This document shows, piece after piece, positions 51,558 to 60,524 of a stretch of 64,000 nucleotides of DNA (the first letter of the stretch is position 1; each line of letters starts with the position of its first letter). Source of the stretch: Ilyobacter_A sp963668015 (GTDB lineage Bacteria > Fusobacteriota > Fusobacteriia > Fusobacteriales > Fusobacteriaceae); NCBI GenBank assembly GCA_963668015.2, contig CAXXCR010000006.1, positions 1 through 64,000 on the forward strand. The letters are read 5' to 3'. The notes under the pieces are model-generated. The model was not told the DNA's origin and did not search any database. It was given only the letters and a program-made list of their open reading frames with translations. The position numbers and the translations under genes are program-made.

Positions 51558-52295
51558 TTGAAAATAGAGATAAATAATTTAAGTAAATCATTCGAGAACA
51601 TGAAAATACTAGACAATATCAGCCTAAACCTGAAGTGCGGGGAGTTTGTTTCCATAATCGGACCAAGTGGCTGCGGGAAAAGTACTATTTTTAAGCTGCT
51701 TACTTCTATGGAAAAAGAGTTTTTTGGTGAAATTAAAATGGAAGGTATTGATATAAAAAAATATGAAAAAGAGATTGCCTATATGCCCCAAAAAGACCTT
51801 CTATTCCCCTGGAGGACCCTTTTTGAGAATCTGCTTCTGCCTTCTGAGCTGAAAAAAACTCAAAATGAAAATGCAAAAAACAAAGTCACCGAACTCATAG
51901 AAGAGTTCGGCTTAAAAGGGTTTGAAGCGTCATACCCAAATGAACTTTCCGGTGGAATGAGGCAACGGGCAGCCCTTATAAGAACGGCTTTAGTGGACAG
52001 CAGTATCCTGCTTTTAGACGAGCCCTTTGGAGCCTTAGACGCTATCACAAGGGTAAAAATGCAAAAATGGTTGCTGAAGCTTCTAGAAAAATTAAAGCAC
52101 TCTGTGCTGTTTATAACTCACGATATAGATGAAGCTATGTTCCTGTCTGACAGGATATACATATTAAGCGACAGACCCGCAAAAATTCTGAAAGAGATTA
52201 AAATAAGTGAAAACAAACCAAGGGATAGAGAGTTCCTTCTCTCAGAAAAGGCCCTTTCCTATAAAAAAGAGATATTGAGATACCTTGAGTATTAG
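51558..52295 (+). CDS. ABC transporter ATP-binding protein (ThiZ-like)
   Basis: 245 residues from a TTG start (AGAGG upstream). ABC motifs: Walker A GPSGCGKST (about residue 35), Q-loop YMPQKDLLFPWRT (about residue 75), signature LSGGMRQRAALIRT (about residue 130), Walker B ILLLDEPFGALDA (about residue 152) and H-loop FITHDIDEAM (about residue 187). It is of the SsuB/TauB type that pairs with the permease at 49757. It powers the HMP-type importer. The intervening terminator suggests lower expression than the binding protein. Confidence 0.93.
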   Translation: MKIEINNLSKSFENMKILDNISLNLKCGEFVSIIGPSGCGKSTIFKLLTSMEKEFFGEIKMEGIDIKKYEKEIAYMPQKDLLFPWRTLFENLLLPSELKKTQNENAKNKVTELIEEFGLKGFEASYPNELSGGMRQRAALIRTALVDSSILLLDEPFGALDAITRVKMQKWLLKLLEKLKHSVLFITHDIDEAMFLSDRIYILSDRPAKILKEIKISENKPRDREFLLSEKALSYKKEILRYLEY

Positions 52296-52304
52296 GAGGC
52301 TAAA

Positions 52305-53066
52305 TTGAGTTATATAGTTGATATACACTGCCATATTGATCAATTTGAAAAAAAAGAAATTGAAGGATTTTTGAAGAATAAAAACTATATAGTTTTAGGC
52401 GCTGCGACAAATTACCAGTCCAGCAAAAAACTTTTGGATATGAAAAAAGTTTATCCCCAGCTAAAAATATCATTGGGTATACACCCTGAATATCCTGATC
52501 ACTTCAACGAGTATTATAAAGTGGAACAGCTAATAGAAGACAACCTGGAACATATCAGCGCAATAGGAGAGGTGGGCCTTCCATATTTTTACCTGGATAA
52601 ACTGAGCCAATCGGAAAGGGAGCAGGTACTTGCACACTCCACCTCAATTTTAGAGCGCTTTATAAAGCTTGGGAAAAAATACGATCTGCCGCTGATTCTG
52701 CACGCAGTTTTTGACACGGCTCCCATAGCACTCCAACTTTTGGAAAAACATAGAGTTAAAAAAGCTCTGTTTCATTGGTTTGAGGGTGATTGTGACAGCT
52801 TAGAAAAAATCATCAGCAATTCGTATCTGATATCAGTAAGCCCGGATATTATGTTCAACAGGGAGTACTCAAAGTTCGTAGACAGCATCCCCATAGAAAA
52901 TATATGCCTGGAAAGTGACGGTCCCTGGGAATACAACGGTGAAAGGGGAAATCCCGGGATGATAGAAGAACTGGCAAGGTATATAGGAGACAGAAGGGGA
53001 ATAGCACAAGATAAAATACTTAAAATATCTTATGAGAATTATCGACTTTTAACCGGAAGTAGGTGA
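52305..53066 (+). CDS. TatD-family metal-dependent hydrolase
   Basis: 253 residues from a TTG with AGGAGG upstream. TatD layout: metal-binding DIHCHIDQF (about residue 6), SLGIHPEYP (about residue 58), AIGEVGLPYF (about residue 85), LPLILHAVFDTAP (about residue 125), FHWFEGD and the aspartate in NICLESDGPWEYNGERGNPG (about residue 205). The usual GLD(Y/F) after AIGE is replaced by GLPYF, so this is a divergent subgroup. Placement 9 bp after the ThiZ-like gene suggests a linked role, possibly salvage of an imported thiamine breakdown product, but that is inference. Confidence 0.82.
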   Translation: MSYIVDIHCHIDQFEKKEIEGFLKNKNYIVLGAATNYQSSKKLLDMKKVYPQLKISLGIHPEYPDHFNEYYKVEQLIEDNLEHISAIGEVGLPYFYLDKLSQSEREQVLAHSTSILERFIKLGKKYDLPLILHAVFDTAPIALQLLEKHRVKKALFHWFEGDCDSLEKIISNSYLISVSPDIMFNREYSKFVDSIPIENICLESDGPWEYNGERGNPGMIEELARYIGDRRGIAQDKILKISYENYRLLTGSR

Positions 53067-53070
53067 TTGG

Positions 53071-53616
53071 ATGGTCCTGAAAACCGAAAGACTTACCCTG
53101 CGTAAGGCAAAAGTAAGCGACGTCAATCTTATCTTAAATTATTTTACAAGAAATTGGGATTTTTTAAAAAAGTGGGAGACTCCTAAGCCTTCAAACTTTT
53201 TTACACTGGAATACCAGTTAATGGATATAATAAGAAGCGAGAAGCTTTATCGGGCAGGCATATGTTATAGGTTTTGGATTTTTAAGACCGGCAAGCAGAA
53301 AATTATTGGGTCAATTGCATTAAATAATGTCTTTCATGGGAGCATGCTTTCCTGCTCCCTCGGGTACAGACTGGATAAAAACGAGATTAATAAAGGGTAT
53401 GCAACAGAGGCTGTCAAGAGGATAATAGATTACGCATTTAACGATCTCGGACTTCACAGAATAGAAGCAAACATCATGCCTGAAAACAAAGCTTCTATGG
53501 CTGTTGTGGAAAAATGCGGTTTTAAAAATGAGGGACTTGCAAGAAAATACCTTAAAATAAACGGAAAGTGGGAAGACCATATCCACATGACCCTTTTAAA
53601 TGAAAATTTGGAATAA
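53071..53616 (+). CDS. GNAT-family N-acetyltransferase (RimJ/RimL type)
   Basis: 181 residues. RimJ/RimL-type GNAT pattern: LKTERLTLRKAKVSDVNLIL at the start, GSIALNNVFHGSMLSCSLGY in the middle, the acetyl-CoA loop INKGYATEAVKRIIDYAF (about residue 112), LGLHRIEANIMPENKASM and EKCGFKNEGLARKYLKING. Substrate unknown; members acetylate protein N-termini or small amines. It starts 4 bp after the TatD-type gene, so it is the last gene of the thiamine-region operon. A bidirectional terminator follows immediately. Confidence 0.88.
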   Translation: MVLKTERLTLRKAKVSDVNLILNYFTRNWDFLKKWETPKPSNFFTLEYQLMDIIRSEKLYRAGICYRFWIFKTGKQKIIGSIALNNVFHGSMLSCSLGYRLDKNEINKGYATEAVKRIIDYAFNDLGLHRIEANIMPENKASMAVVEKCGFKNEGLARKYLKINGKWEDHIHMTLLNENLE

Positions 53617-53648
53617 AAAAAGACCGGGTAGTTTATCGGTCTTTTTTT
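53615..53648. terminator. Bidirectional terminator
   Basis: AAAAAAAGACCG / CGGTCTTTTTTT stem with a 10-nt loop, between convergent transcripts; the 5' arm overlaps the GNAT stop. Confidence 0.85.
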
Positions 53649-53673
53649 AAATTTAAATAAAATTTTATATAAG

Positions 53674-54672
53674 TTATTTTTCTTTTAATATGCTCTCTTC
53701 TACACTGTGCCTACTCTTATCTACCCCATTTAACACTGCCTTATTCAAAGCTGTTTTCCCCTCTGCTAAATCATATCCCGTTGATGAGATCGAAATATCC
53801 AAAAGGTCTGTTTTTAGAGAGTTGCTGTATATATTCAGACTAAAGGTCAGGTAAGCTAGGTATTTTTCACTGCTTATAAGCTTTTCATTGTAAATTACTT
53901 CTGGTTTCTTGTCTATGTGAAAAGAGTTTACCTCTACAGTGACCACGGTGTTTACCTTGTCGTCCTCAAGCTCGCTTAGGATTAATCGGTCACCTCTATC
54001 CTTAGATATATCCACTATCATTTTTTTTACTGCACTCTTGAGTATCGATTTGGGATCTTTTTCCAAGTCTCCTTCAACCCTTACGCAAACTACCCTTTTA
54101 CCGTTTATCTTAGCGCCTATTTCATCAAGGTAATTCTTCAAATCCAGTTCACTAAGACCAAGCCTGTAGATTTTGCTACTTCCAAGTAAAAAAGCAATAT
54201 TACTGTATGAGCTGTATTTTTCTCTGTTTTCCAGAGCCTTTTCTATATACTCTCTCTTCAGAAGCAGGTCCTCTATTTGTTTGGCCTTTTTATAATCACT
54301 TTTGACAGCATATGCCAGTTCAGATATTTTTTTTTCATATAGATCCACCTTATCTTCCGACAGTACAGCATACACTCTGTACTTCTTTCTGAACCAAGAT
54401 TTCTTAATCCTATAATCTACACCGTATACTTTGGTTTTGGAGTGCACGTTTAACCTGTCCTCTTTCGATTCTTCGAAATACCCGTTATTTACGGATTTTA
54501 TCTTAAAAAAATCAGACTCCACTTCTGCCTCTATCTGGTTTGAAAGGTCAGCCATTGCCAGCTGTTTGGCATCCTGTAGATTTTTGGCCACACCGTAGCC
54601 TGCCAATTCACTTGAATATGTATTGACACAGAGTAGAAACAGCATTAGAATTAAACTGCTCGTTCTTTTCAT
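53674..54672 (-). CDS. Exported LPP20-like envelope protein
   Basis: 332 residues with a signal peptide (MKRTSSLILMLFLLCVNTYSS). The mature start, GYGVAKNLQDAKQLAMADLSNQIEAEV, is the repeated helix pattern of LPP20-type proteins (periodic Ala/Leu after a short strand). The C-terminal half has alternating strands (RVVCVRVEGDLEKD, NTVVTVEVNSFHID, YLAYLTFSLNIYSN), perhaps a TolB/CsgG-like periplasmic fold. No lipobox cysteine follows the signal. It is the last gene of a three-gene cluster with a PEGA-type protein and an LPP20 lipoprotein. Function unknown. Confidence 0.65.
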   Translation of the reverse strand: MKRTSSLILMLFLLCVNTYSSELAGYGVAKNLQDAKQLAMADLSNQIEAEVESDFFKIKSVNNGYFEESKEDRLNVHSKTKVYGVDYRIKKSWFRKKYRVYAVLSEDKVDLYEKKISELAYAVKSDYKKAKQIEDLLLKREYIEKALENREKYSSYSNIAFLLGSSKIYRLGLSELDLKNYLDEIGAKINGKRVVCVRVEGDLEKDPKSILKSAVKKMIVDISKDRGDRLILSELEDDKVNTVVTVEVNSFHIDKKPEVIYNEKLISSEKYLAYLTFSLNIYSNSLKTDLLDISISSTGYDLAEGKTALNKAVLNGVDKSRHSVEESILKEK

Positions 54673-54685
54673 AGGTATCCCCTTT

Positions 54686-55243
54686 CTAAAGCTCTACCTT
54701 TTTTTTGCTTTGGTCGAATTTTATGTTCTTTTCTACAACTGTTTTCCCCGAAACTCTTTTCAGACGGTAAGTCCCATAGGCAAGCTTTGGCACTTTGATA
54801 CTTTTCCCTCCGGATATTTTTTTTCCGTTTAGGTAAACTATTCCGGAGCCTTTTTTTACAACAAGAAGCTCCCCATAGCTGGTACTCCCCTTTTCCATAA
54901 GGAAAAATTTATTTGTAACGCTCTCAAGCTCTATCTCAAGAAGGTCATTTAAGTCCCTGTAACCGGCTTTTTTCACCTTCAATGGTATATATTCATGCAA
55001 CACACCCTTAAGTTTGTCTTTCGGCAAACTCAAATAACCATTTTTATCTGAATACATAAGCTCTCCAAAAACCTCTACCGTCGCACCATGTATAGGCTGA
55101 CTGTTAACGCTGTCTTTAAAAGATATTATCTGTTTCTCTTCCAGTTCTGAAAATCCCTCGAGGTAAGTTTTTTCGTTTATCGCCCATCCGCCGGCAAAAC
55201 TCAAACTACCTGCAATGAGCATAATAAATACAAGGTACTTCAT
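54686..55243 (-). CDS. Exported PEGA-like envelope protein
   Basis: 185 residues from the ATG at 55243; an ATG at 55255 is in frame but overlaps the AGGGGA ribosome-binding site. A signal peptide (MKYLVFIMLIAGSLSFAGG) is followed by a carboxypeptidase-like segment (TVEVFGELMYSDKNGYLSLP, about residue 55) and a C-terminal PEGA-like unit (GSGIVYLNGKKISGGKSIKV ... LAYGTYRLKRVSG, about residues 135-170). PEGA domains are found in surface and envelope proteins. It lies between two LPP20-type genes in one operon. Role unknown, presumably periplasmic. Confidence 0.7.
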   Translation of the reverse strand: MKYLVFIMLIAGSLSFAGGWAINEKTYLEGFSELEEKQIISFKDSVNSQPIHGATVEVFGELMYSDKNGYLSLPKDKLKGVLHEYIPLKVKKAGYRDLNDLLEIELESVTNKFFLMEKGSTSYGELLVVKKGSGIVYLNGKKISGGKSIKVPKLAYGTYRLKRVSGKTVVEKNIKFDQSKKKVEL

Positions 55244-55303
55244 AATTATTACCATCCCCTTTAATATTAAAGGGCAATAGTAAACCTACTGCCCAACTAG
55301 GAT

Positions 55304-55882
55304 CTATTCTTCATTCATTAAAATTGCCTTCTCTATTTCCATATCGAGCTCAGCTTCAGCTTCTTCAGCTCTTTCCCCGTAATCAGATTGAGACTTTATG
55401 GCATCTTTTGTAGCACTTGAAATATTCGAATAGTCTGCTACAAGCAGCATAAAAATTTCATTTTCAGGTGATATCCAGGTATCCTTTATATGCGAACCTG
55501 TAAGTACCTGACTTGCTATCTGCTTTGAAATGCTTTCACTTGATTTTTCCACGTCCAAAAATTCTGCGTCACCACTTTTGCTGACATAAGACTTAAAAAG
55601 TGTATTTACCCTTACAGCAATATTAGAAGCAAGTTCTGACCTGGCATTGGCCATTGCTTCTTTTCTGGCAAAATCAAATCCGGCCTCACTGATATCAGCA
55701 GAACCGACCCCTGCTATCCCTTCATCGTACAAGGGCCTCATAACCCAGGCAGGATAACTTTTTATCTTTTCATAGCTAACTTCTGAACCAAGCGCCTTTT
55801 CAGCTTCTTTTTGTCTTTTTTCTTCTATAGTAGAGCAAGCGGCCAATAAAATTACAAGTATCAACAATAAAACTTTTTTCAT
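55304..55882 (-). CDS. LPP20-family lipoprotein
   Basis: 192 residues with a lipoprotein signal (LILVILLAACS, cysteine at residue 16). The LPP20 core is clear: YPAWVMRPLYDEGIAGVGSA (about residue 44), then AGFDFARKEAMANARSELAS and a long helix, with EIFMLLVADYSN near the end. Outer-membrane-anchored lipoproteins of this family often accompany CsgG- and PEGA-type genes. First gene of the cluster, with ribosome-binding site GGGAGT. The C-terminal 40 residues are acidic and helical. A csgG-like gene starts at 63.7 kb, outside this operon. Confidence 0.85.
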   Translation of the reverse strand: MKKVLLLILVILLAACSTIEEKRQKEAEKALGSEVSYEKIKSYPAWVMRPLYDEGIAGVGSADISEAGFDFARKEAMANARSELASNIAVRVNTLFKSYVSKSGDAEFLDVEKSSESISKQIASQVLTGSHIKDTWISPENEIFMLLVADYSNISSATKDAIKSQSDYGERAEEAEAELDMEIEKAILMNEE

Positions 55883-55959
55883 TATACTCCCTCCGTTTCT
55901 ATATTATTATACTTTTACTGTATTAAAAAGTCAACAAAGTCAAATTTAGCCCTTAATTA

Positions 55960-55988
55960 TTGCTTTAGGTATTTATATATGATATAAT
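55960..55988 (+). promoter_or_regulatory. Promoter of mtnN
   Basis: TTGCTT (55960-55965), 17-bp spacer, TATAAT (55983-55988), 32 bp before the start codon. Confidence 0.7.
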
Positions 55989-56019
55989 TTAATGTAAATT
56001 TTATTTTTTGGAGGTACTT

Positions 56020-56718
56020 ATGTTAGGAATAATCGGAGCTATGCATGAAGAAGTTGTAGAGCTTATACAACTTATGAAAAATATAGAAGAAGAAAAAATT
56101 GTAAACCTTACTTTCTTCAAGGGTAAACTTTGCGGCAAGGATATTGTCCTTGTAGAAGGAGGAATTGGTAAAGTAAATGCCGCAGTATGCACAACTCTTT
56201 TAGTGTCCCATTTCAAGGTAGACAAAGTTATCTTTACCGGTGTCGCCGGTGCTGTAAACCCTGACTTAGAAGTTGGGGACATCGTGGTATCTACAGAACT
56301 TATACAACATGACTTTGATGTAACCTCTTTTGGAATAGAACCTGGGATGATTCCTAGAATGAAAGAGTCCTTTTTCAAAGCAGATGAAAGTCTTGTTGAA
56401 CTTGCAAAAAATGTAGCCTATGACCTATTTACTCCTGAAAGGGTGAAAAGTGGCAGAATACTGAGCGGAGACCAGTTCATAGCTTGCTCAGACAAATTAA
56501 GCTGGTTAAAAGAAACTTTCAACGGTGAATGTACAGAGATGGAAGGGGCTTCTGTTGCACAGGTATGCTATCTATTTAATGTTCCTTTTGTGGTAATAAG
56601 ATCTATTTCTGATAAAGCAAATCACGATGCAAAAGTTGACTTCGCTGAGTTTGTTAAACTTGCATCCAAAAATTCTAAGGACATTGTTGTCCAGATATTA
56701 GAAAAACTAGACGCGTAA
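56020..56718 (+). CDS. mtnN: 5'-methylthioadenosine/S-adenosylhomocysteine nucleosidase
   Basis: 232 residues from the ATG at 56020 (GGAGG 5 nt upstream); an upstream in-frame start at 56008 overlaps the ribosome-binding site. Family motifs: IIGAMHEEVVELIQLM (catalytic glutamate near residue 12), VEGGIGKVNAAVCTT (about residue 48), FTGVAGAVNPDLEVGDIVVS (about residue 73), GRILSGDQFIA (about residue 147), ECTEMEGASVAQVC (about residue 172) and the catalytic aspartate in RSISDKAN (about residue 197). It cleaves MTA and SAH, recycling products of SAM-using reactions. Preceded by a good promoter. Confidence 0.95.
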   Translation: MLGIIGAMHEEVVELIQLMKNIEEEKIVNLTFFKGKLCGKDIVLVEGGIGKVNAAVCTTLLVSHFKVDKVIFTGVAGAVNPDLEVGDIVVSTELIQHDFDVTSFGIEPGMIPRMKESFFKADESLVELAKNVAYDLFTPERVKSGRILSGDQFIACSDKLSWLKETFNGECTEMEGASVAQVCYLFNVPFVVIRSISDKANHDAKVDFAEFVKLASKNSKDIVVQILEKLDA

Positions 56719-56822
56719 TGGATTTATCCATTGCGCTTTTCTTAATCTATATAGATTAGATATTATGTCTTTCTGTAAAAAAATCTACTTTTACACATAC
56801 ATTTTAACCAAGAGGTGCTTTA

Positions 56823-58064
56823 ATGAAAGTTAAAAAAGTTCTAGATGAGCTGTATTCCTACTCGGTATTCGGAATCGAGCTGGGACTTGACAACATAAAA
56901 AAAATCTGTTCATCAATTAATAATCCTGAAAAAAACTATAAAGTAATACATATCGCCGGTACAAACGGTAAAGGTTCTACTGCCTCAATAATAGAGTCTT
57001 CACTGATTGAAGCCGGGTACCGTGTTGGCAAATACACTTCGCCACACATAATGAAATTTAACGAAAGAATTACGCTAAACGGAGATATGATATCTGACGA
57101 GGAAGTCTGCCACTACTTTAGAATAGTAAAGGAAAAACTCTCAGAAGAAAACATCAGGGCAACTTTTTTCGAGGTGACAACTGCAATGATGTTTTTATAC
57201 TTCTCTGACAAAAACTGCGACTACGTGGTCTTAGAAACCGGTCTCGGGGGCAAATATGACGCCACCAACATCGTGGATCCCGTATTATCCGTGATAACCA
57301 ACGTCTCACTTGATCACATCAACATCCTGGGGGATAATCTCTTGGAGATAGCCAGGGAAAAGGCAGGGATCATAAAACCTGGCAGGCCGGTGTTTTTTGC
57401 CGACAACAAGTCTGAGGTTTTGCAGGCCATAGAAGAAAAGACCGATCTGTACACAAACGTACTGGAAAAATTCAGCGATCACTCATATACTTTGGATAAT
57501 GAAAATTTCCACACATTAGTCGATCTGGGAATGGATACCTACAATATATCTTTGTACGGGGCTTTTCAGGTTGACAACTTCCTGGCCGCATACGGTGCCT
57601 TAAAGTACCTCGGTGTGGATAAAAAGTTTATAAAATCCGGAGTCAGTAAAATCAAATGGCCCGGTCGTTTTGAAATAGTCAGCAAAAAACCCCTGATTAT
57701 TTTAGACGGGGCACACAATCTTGACTCAGCCATAGCACTAAAAGAAAATATACTGAGTTCATACAAAAAAGAGGACGTCGCTGTAATATGCTCCGTCTTA
57801 GAAGACAAAGAGATTGACACGGTTGTATCCCAGTTTACAGAATTTTCAGATGATATCATCCTGACTTCTCTGGAAGGTGTGAACAGGGGGCTGAGTGCTG
57901 CCAAGCTCCACAGCAGAATCTCCATCGATTTCGAATTCAAAGTGGTAGAAGATTTAAATCTGGCCTTTGAAAAAGCAGTCTCAATGGATAAAAAATTGAT
58001 AGTTGTCTGCGGTTCATTCTACCTTGTTTCAAAATTTAAGGAGGGGGTAAGGTTTGAATCTTAG
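56823..58064 (+). CDS. folC: Folylpolyglutamate/dihydrofolate synthase
   Basis: 413 residues of the Mur-ligase-like FolC family. ATP-binding loop IHIAGTNGKGSTASI (about residue 43), the omega-loop region YTSPHIMKFNERI (about residue 75), ETGLGGKYDATN (about residue 140), SLDHINILG and the carbamylated lysine region AREKAGIIKPGRPV (about residue 179), then ILDGAHNLDS (about residue 298) of the C-terminal domain. It adds glutamate to folates and possibly dihydropteroate. It overlaps the next gene by 11 bp. With folB and the folK fusion about 3.5 kb downstream on the same strand, it marks a folate-related cluster. Confidence 0.94.
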   Translation: MKVKKVLDELYSYSVFGIELGLDNIKKICSSINNPEKNYKVIHIAGTNGKGSTASIIESSLIEAGYRVGKYTSPHIMKFNERITLNGDMISDEEVCHYFRIVKEKLSEENIRATFFEVTTAMMFLYFSDKNCDYVVLETGLGGKYDATNIVDPVLSVITNVSLDHINILGDNLLEIAREKAGIIKPGRPVFFADNKSEVLQAIEEKTDLYTNVLEKFSDHSYTLDNENFHTLVDLGMDTYNISLYGAFQVDNFLAAYGALKYLGVDKKFIKSGVSKIKWPGRFEIVSKKPLIILDGAHNLDSAIALKENILSSYKKEDVAVICSVLEDKEIDTVVSQFTEFSDDIILTSLEGVNRGLSAAKLHSRISIDFEFKVVEDLNLAFEKAVSMDKKLIVVCGSFYLVSKFKEGVRFES

Positions 58065-58521
58065 AAGACTGTTTTCCTTTTTTATAAATATAATTTTAAT
58101 AAGTATCGTAGCTTTTTGTTTTTTTAAAGTAAAGGAACTTCACATTGAAACTGAAAACAAAAAAGCCATAAGTACCAGTGAGATCATCAAAAACATAGAT
58201 ATAAGAAAAAAGGGCTTCTACAGAGACAGCAAGTACTACAGCAAGTTTTTAAGCGACCATTCCTTGTTCGGAAAAAAAAATCAGGCTGCATTCATGCCGG
58301 ATACTCAGCTTTACTACCTGCAAATAGCTACTTTTTTAAATGTTGAAAATGCCATGACTTTTCAAAAAAAATTCAATAATTTTGACCTCAGAATAGTAGA
58401 GGTCAACAGAAAATCTAAAAAATTCTATATAATTATTTCCAACTATTTTGAATCAAAAGAAAAGGCTCTGAAACTTGCCAAGAGCTTTAAGAGATATAGT
58501 CCTATTTTGAGAGAGAGGTAA
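58054..58521 (+). CDS. Membrane-anchored SPOR-domain-like protein
   Basis: 155 residues starting with TTG inside the folC end (GGAGGGGG upstream). One N-terminal membrane helix (FSFFINIILISIVAFCFF, about residues 7-25), a linker, then a C-terminal SPOR-like domain (YYLQIATFLNVENAMTFQKK ... FYIIISNYFESKEKALKLAK). SPOR domains bind denuded peptidoglycan, often at the septum, so a cell-envelope or division role is likely. It lies between folC and the HPr kinase gene with 4 bp before the latter, so all three are co-transcribed. Confidence 0.75.
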   Translation: MNLRRLFSFFINIILISIVAFCFFKVKELHIETENKKAISTSEIIKNIDIRKKGFYRDSKYYSKFLSDHSLFGKKNQAAFMPDTQLYYLQIATFLNVENAMTFQKKFNNFDLRIVEVNRKSKKFYIIISNYFESKEKALKLAKSFKRYSPILRER

Positions 58522-58525
58522 TACT

Positions 58526-60509
58526 ATGGAAAAAGGCGTAAACGTCGAACAAATTATCCAGAATTTCCAACTAGACGTACTTAGCACCGGTGAAAGTTTT
58601 GAAAAAGAGATTGTTTTGTCAGCTGTTCATAGGCCTGGTGCGGAACTGACTGGATTTCCAATGAAAGATATCCCTGAAGTAGACAGCTCCATACACGTAC
58701 TTGGAAAGGAAGAGATGAAATATCTTCATACTCTTGACGAAGCTCTAAAAAGAGATATTTTAGAAAAATATTTTTCATACCATTTTCCCTGTGCTGTTGT
58801 TACAAACGAAACTCAAGTGGATGAGCTTTTCATCGAATATGCCAAACGATGCAATAAAACTGTGCTATACACAAAAATTAAAACAGAATCTTTTATAAGC
58901 AGATTGAAAAAATTTCTAGAAAGCGAGCTGGCGCCGGAAATAGTATTAAATAAATTTACGCTTCTTGAAATATTTGGTATGGGGGTCCTCATCTACGGAT
59001 ATTCGGAGGCAAAAATAGGTACAACAATAGAACTGATTGAAAAGAACCATAAGTTTGTATCAGACAGCCTTCTGATACTGAAAAGGCAGGAGGAAGACAA
59101 GGTGATCGGCTCCAACGGTTTTGCCGAAGAAAATGAAAACAAACAATTCATACTCAACCTAACAAAGGGACACACAGTTGACGTCATCGATTTTTACGGT
59201 ATAGGAGCCACTCGGAAATCAAAACAGGTCAATCTGGTAGTTAATCTTGAAAAATGGCAGGAAAAGAAATTTTATGATAGGCTGGGTATAGACCAACAGT
59301 ATATGAATATACTCGGTGTAGACATACCCAAAATAACCCTCCCGGTAAGAAAAGGAAGGAACCTAGCTATAATTGTAGAAACTGCTGCAATAAACCAGCG
59401 TCTGAAAATGACCGGGGTAGATTCTGCAAGTTACTTTTTAAAGGAAACTGAAAGACTAATAAGAGAGAATAGAGAAAATAAGAAAGAGGTCGAAAATATG
59501 GGCTTTATTAAAACTTTAAAAGTTCTCCAGTTAAAAGAAAAATTTGATCTAAAAGTTATAAACGGGCTGGAAAGTTTAGATGAAAATTTAATATTGAATA
59601 CCAGTCTCCACAGACCGGCACTTGAGTTTTCTGGATTTTATGATGTGTTGGAAGAGGGCGGTGAAAATAGGCTTCAGCTGATAGCTGATACTGAGTTCAA
59701 ATACCTAGACAGCCTACCGAAAGAAAAACGTGAACAAAACCTGTCAAAATATTTAGATCATGATTTCCCTGCAATAATACTGTCAGGGGTAAACAATATT
59801 CCAGATTATTTCCTTAACGAGGTTATTGCTAAAAATAAAATTCTTATGTCTACTGATAAAAACATAACAGAACTTATCTCTGATATAAACGAGTTCTTAG
59901 AAATATATTTTGCCCCATCACTCACCATGCATGGAGTGTATGTTGAGTTATTTGGGTTCGGTGTACTCTTAACTGGAAAAAGTGGAATAGGTAAAAGTGA
60001 AACCGCCCTCGAACTTATACACCGTGGACACAGACTTATCGCAGATGATATGGTTAAATTTACCAAACATCCTAATAACCAAGTCGTAGGGTCTGCAGAA
60101 AAACTACCTTACTTTATGGAAATAAGAGGTCTTGGAATAATAGATATAAAATCACTCTACGGACTAGGAGCTGTTAGGATGACCAAACAGCTTGATTTCA
60201 TAATAGAAATGAAGGAGTTATCTGAAGACGAGTACCTGACTAAAACAAACTACCTGGAAACAAATATAGAAATCTTGGGAATACCTGTAAAAAAAGCTGA
60301 ACTATATATCTCTTCTGGAAGAAATGCCGCTGCCATGGTTGAAGTTATAACTATGAGTCTGAGATCTAAAAAGATTAGGGTATGACCCGGATTTTGAATA
60401 CAAACAAAAAAGCGAGGCTCTACAAGAGATAGAAGAACTAATAGAAGAAAAAAATGAAGAAAAAGAAAAAGATTATGCAAGATATAAAACGCCTGGTAAA
60501 CGGGTTTGA
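58526..60509 (+). CDS. hprK: Tandem-domain HPr kinase/phosphorylase (frameshift near 60378-60384)
   Basis: Two HprK units are fused. The C-terminal unit (from about residue 330) is canonical: LHRPALEFSGF, Walker A LLTGKSGIGKSET (about residue 485), HRLIADD and the signature MEIRGLGIIDIKSLYGLGAV. The N-terminal unit has the same order (VHRPGAELTGF, GVLIYGYSEAKIGTT, HKFVSDS, VDVIDFYGIGATRKSKQ) but its P-loop and catalytic signature are degenerate, so it is probably a non-catalytic regulatory copy. As sequenced the frame ends at 60385 after 619 residues. Removing one base near AAAAAGATTAGGG restores LGYDPDFEYKQKSE and a helical tail to 60509 (about 660 residues). The substrate is presumably HPr Ser46, encoded at 40.5 kb. 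Confidence 0.88.
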
Positions 60510-60524
60510 TGATTAGGAGGATTT

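Noticed and set aside
58526..60509. Two separate hprK genes fused by error
   Set aside because: The frame is continuous between the halves (residues 300-340) with no start signal for a second gene except an internal ATG lacking a clear Shine-Dalgarno.
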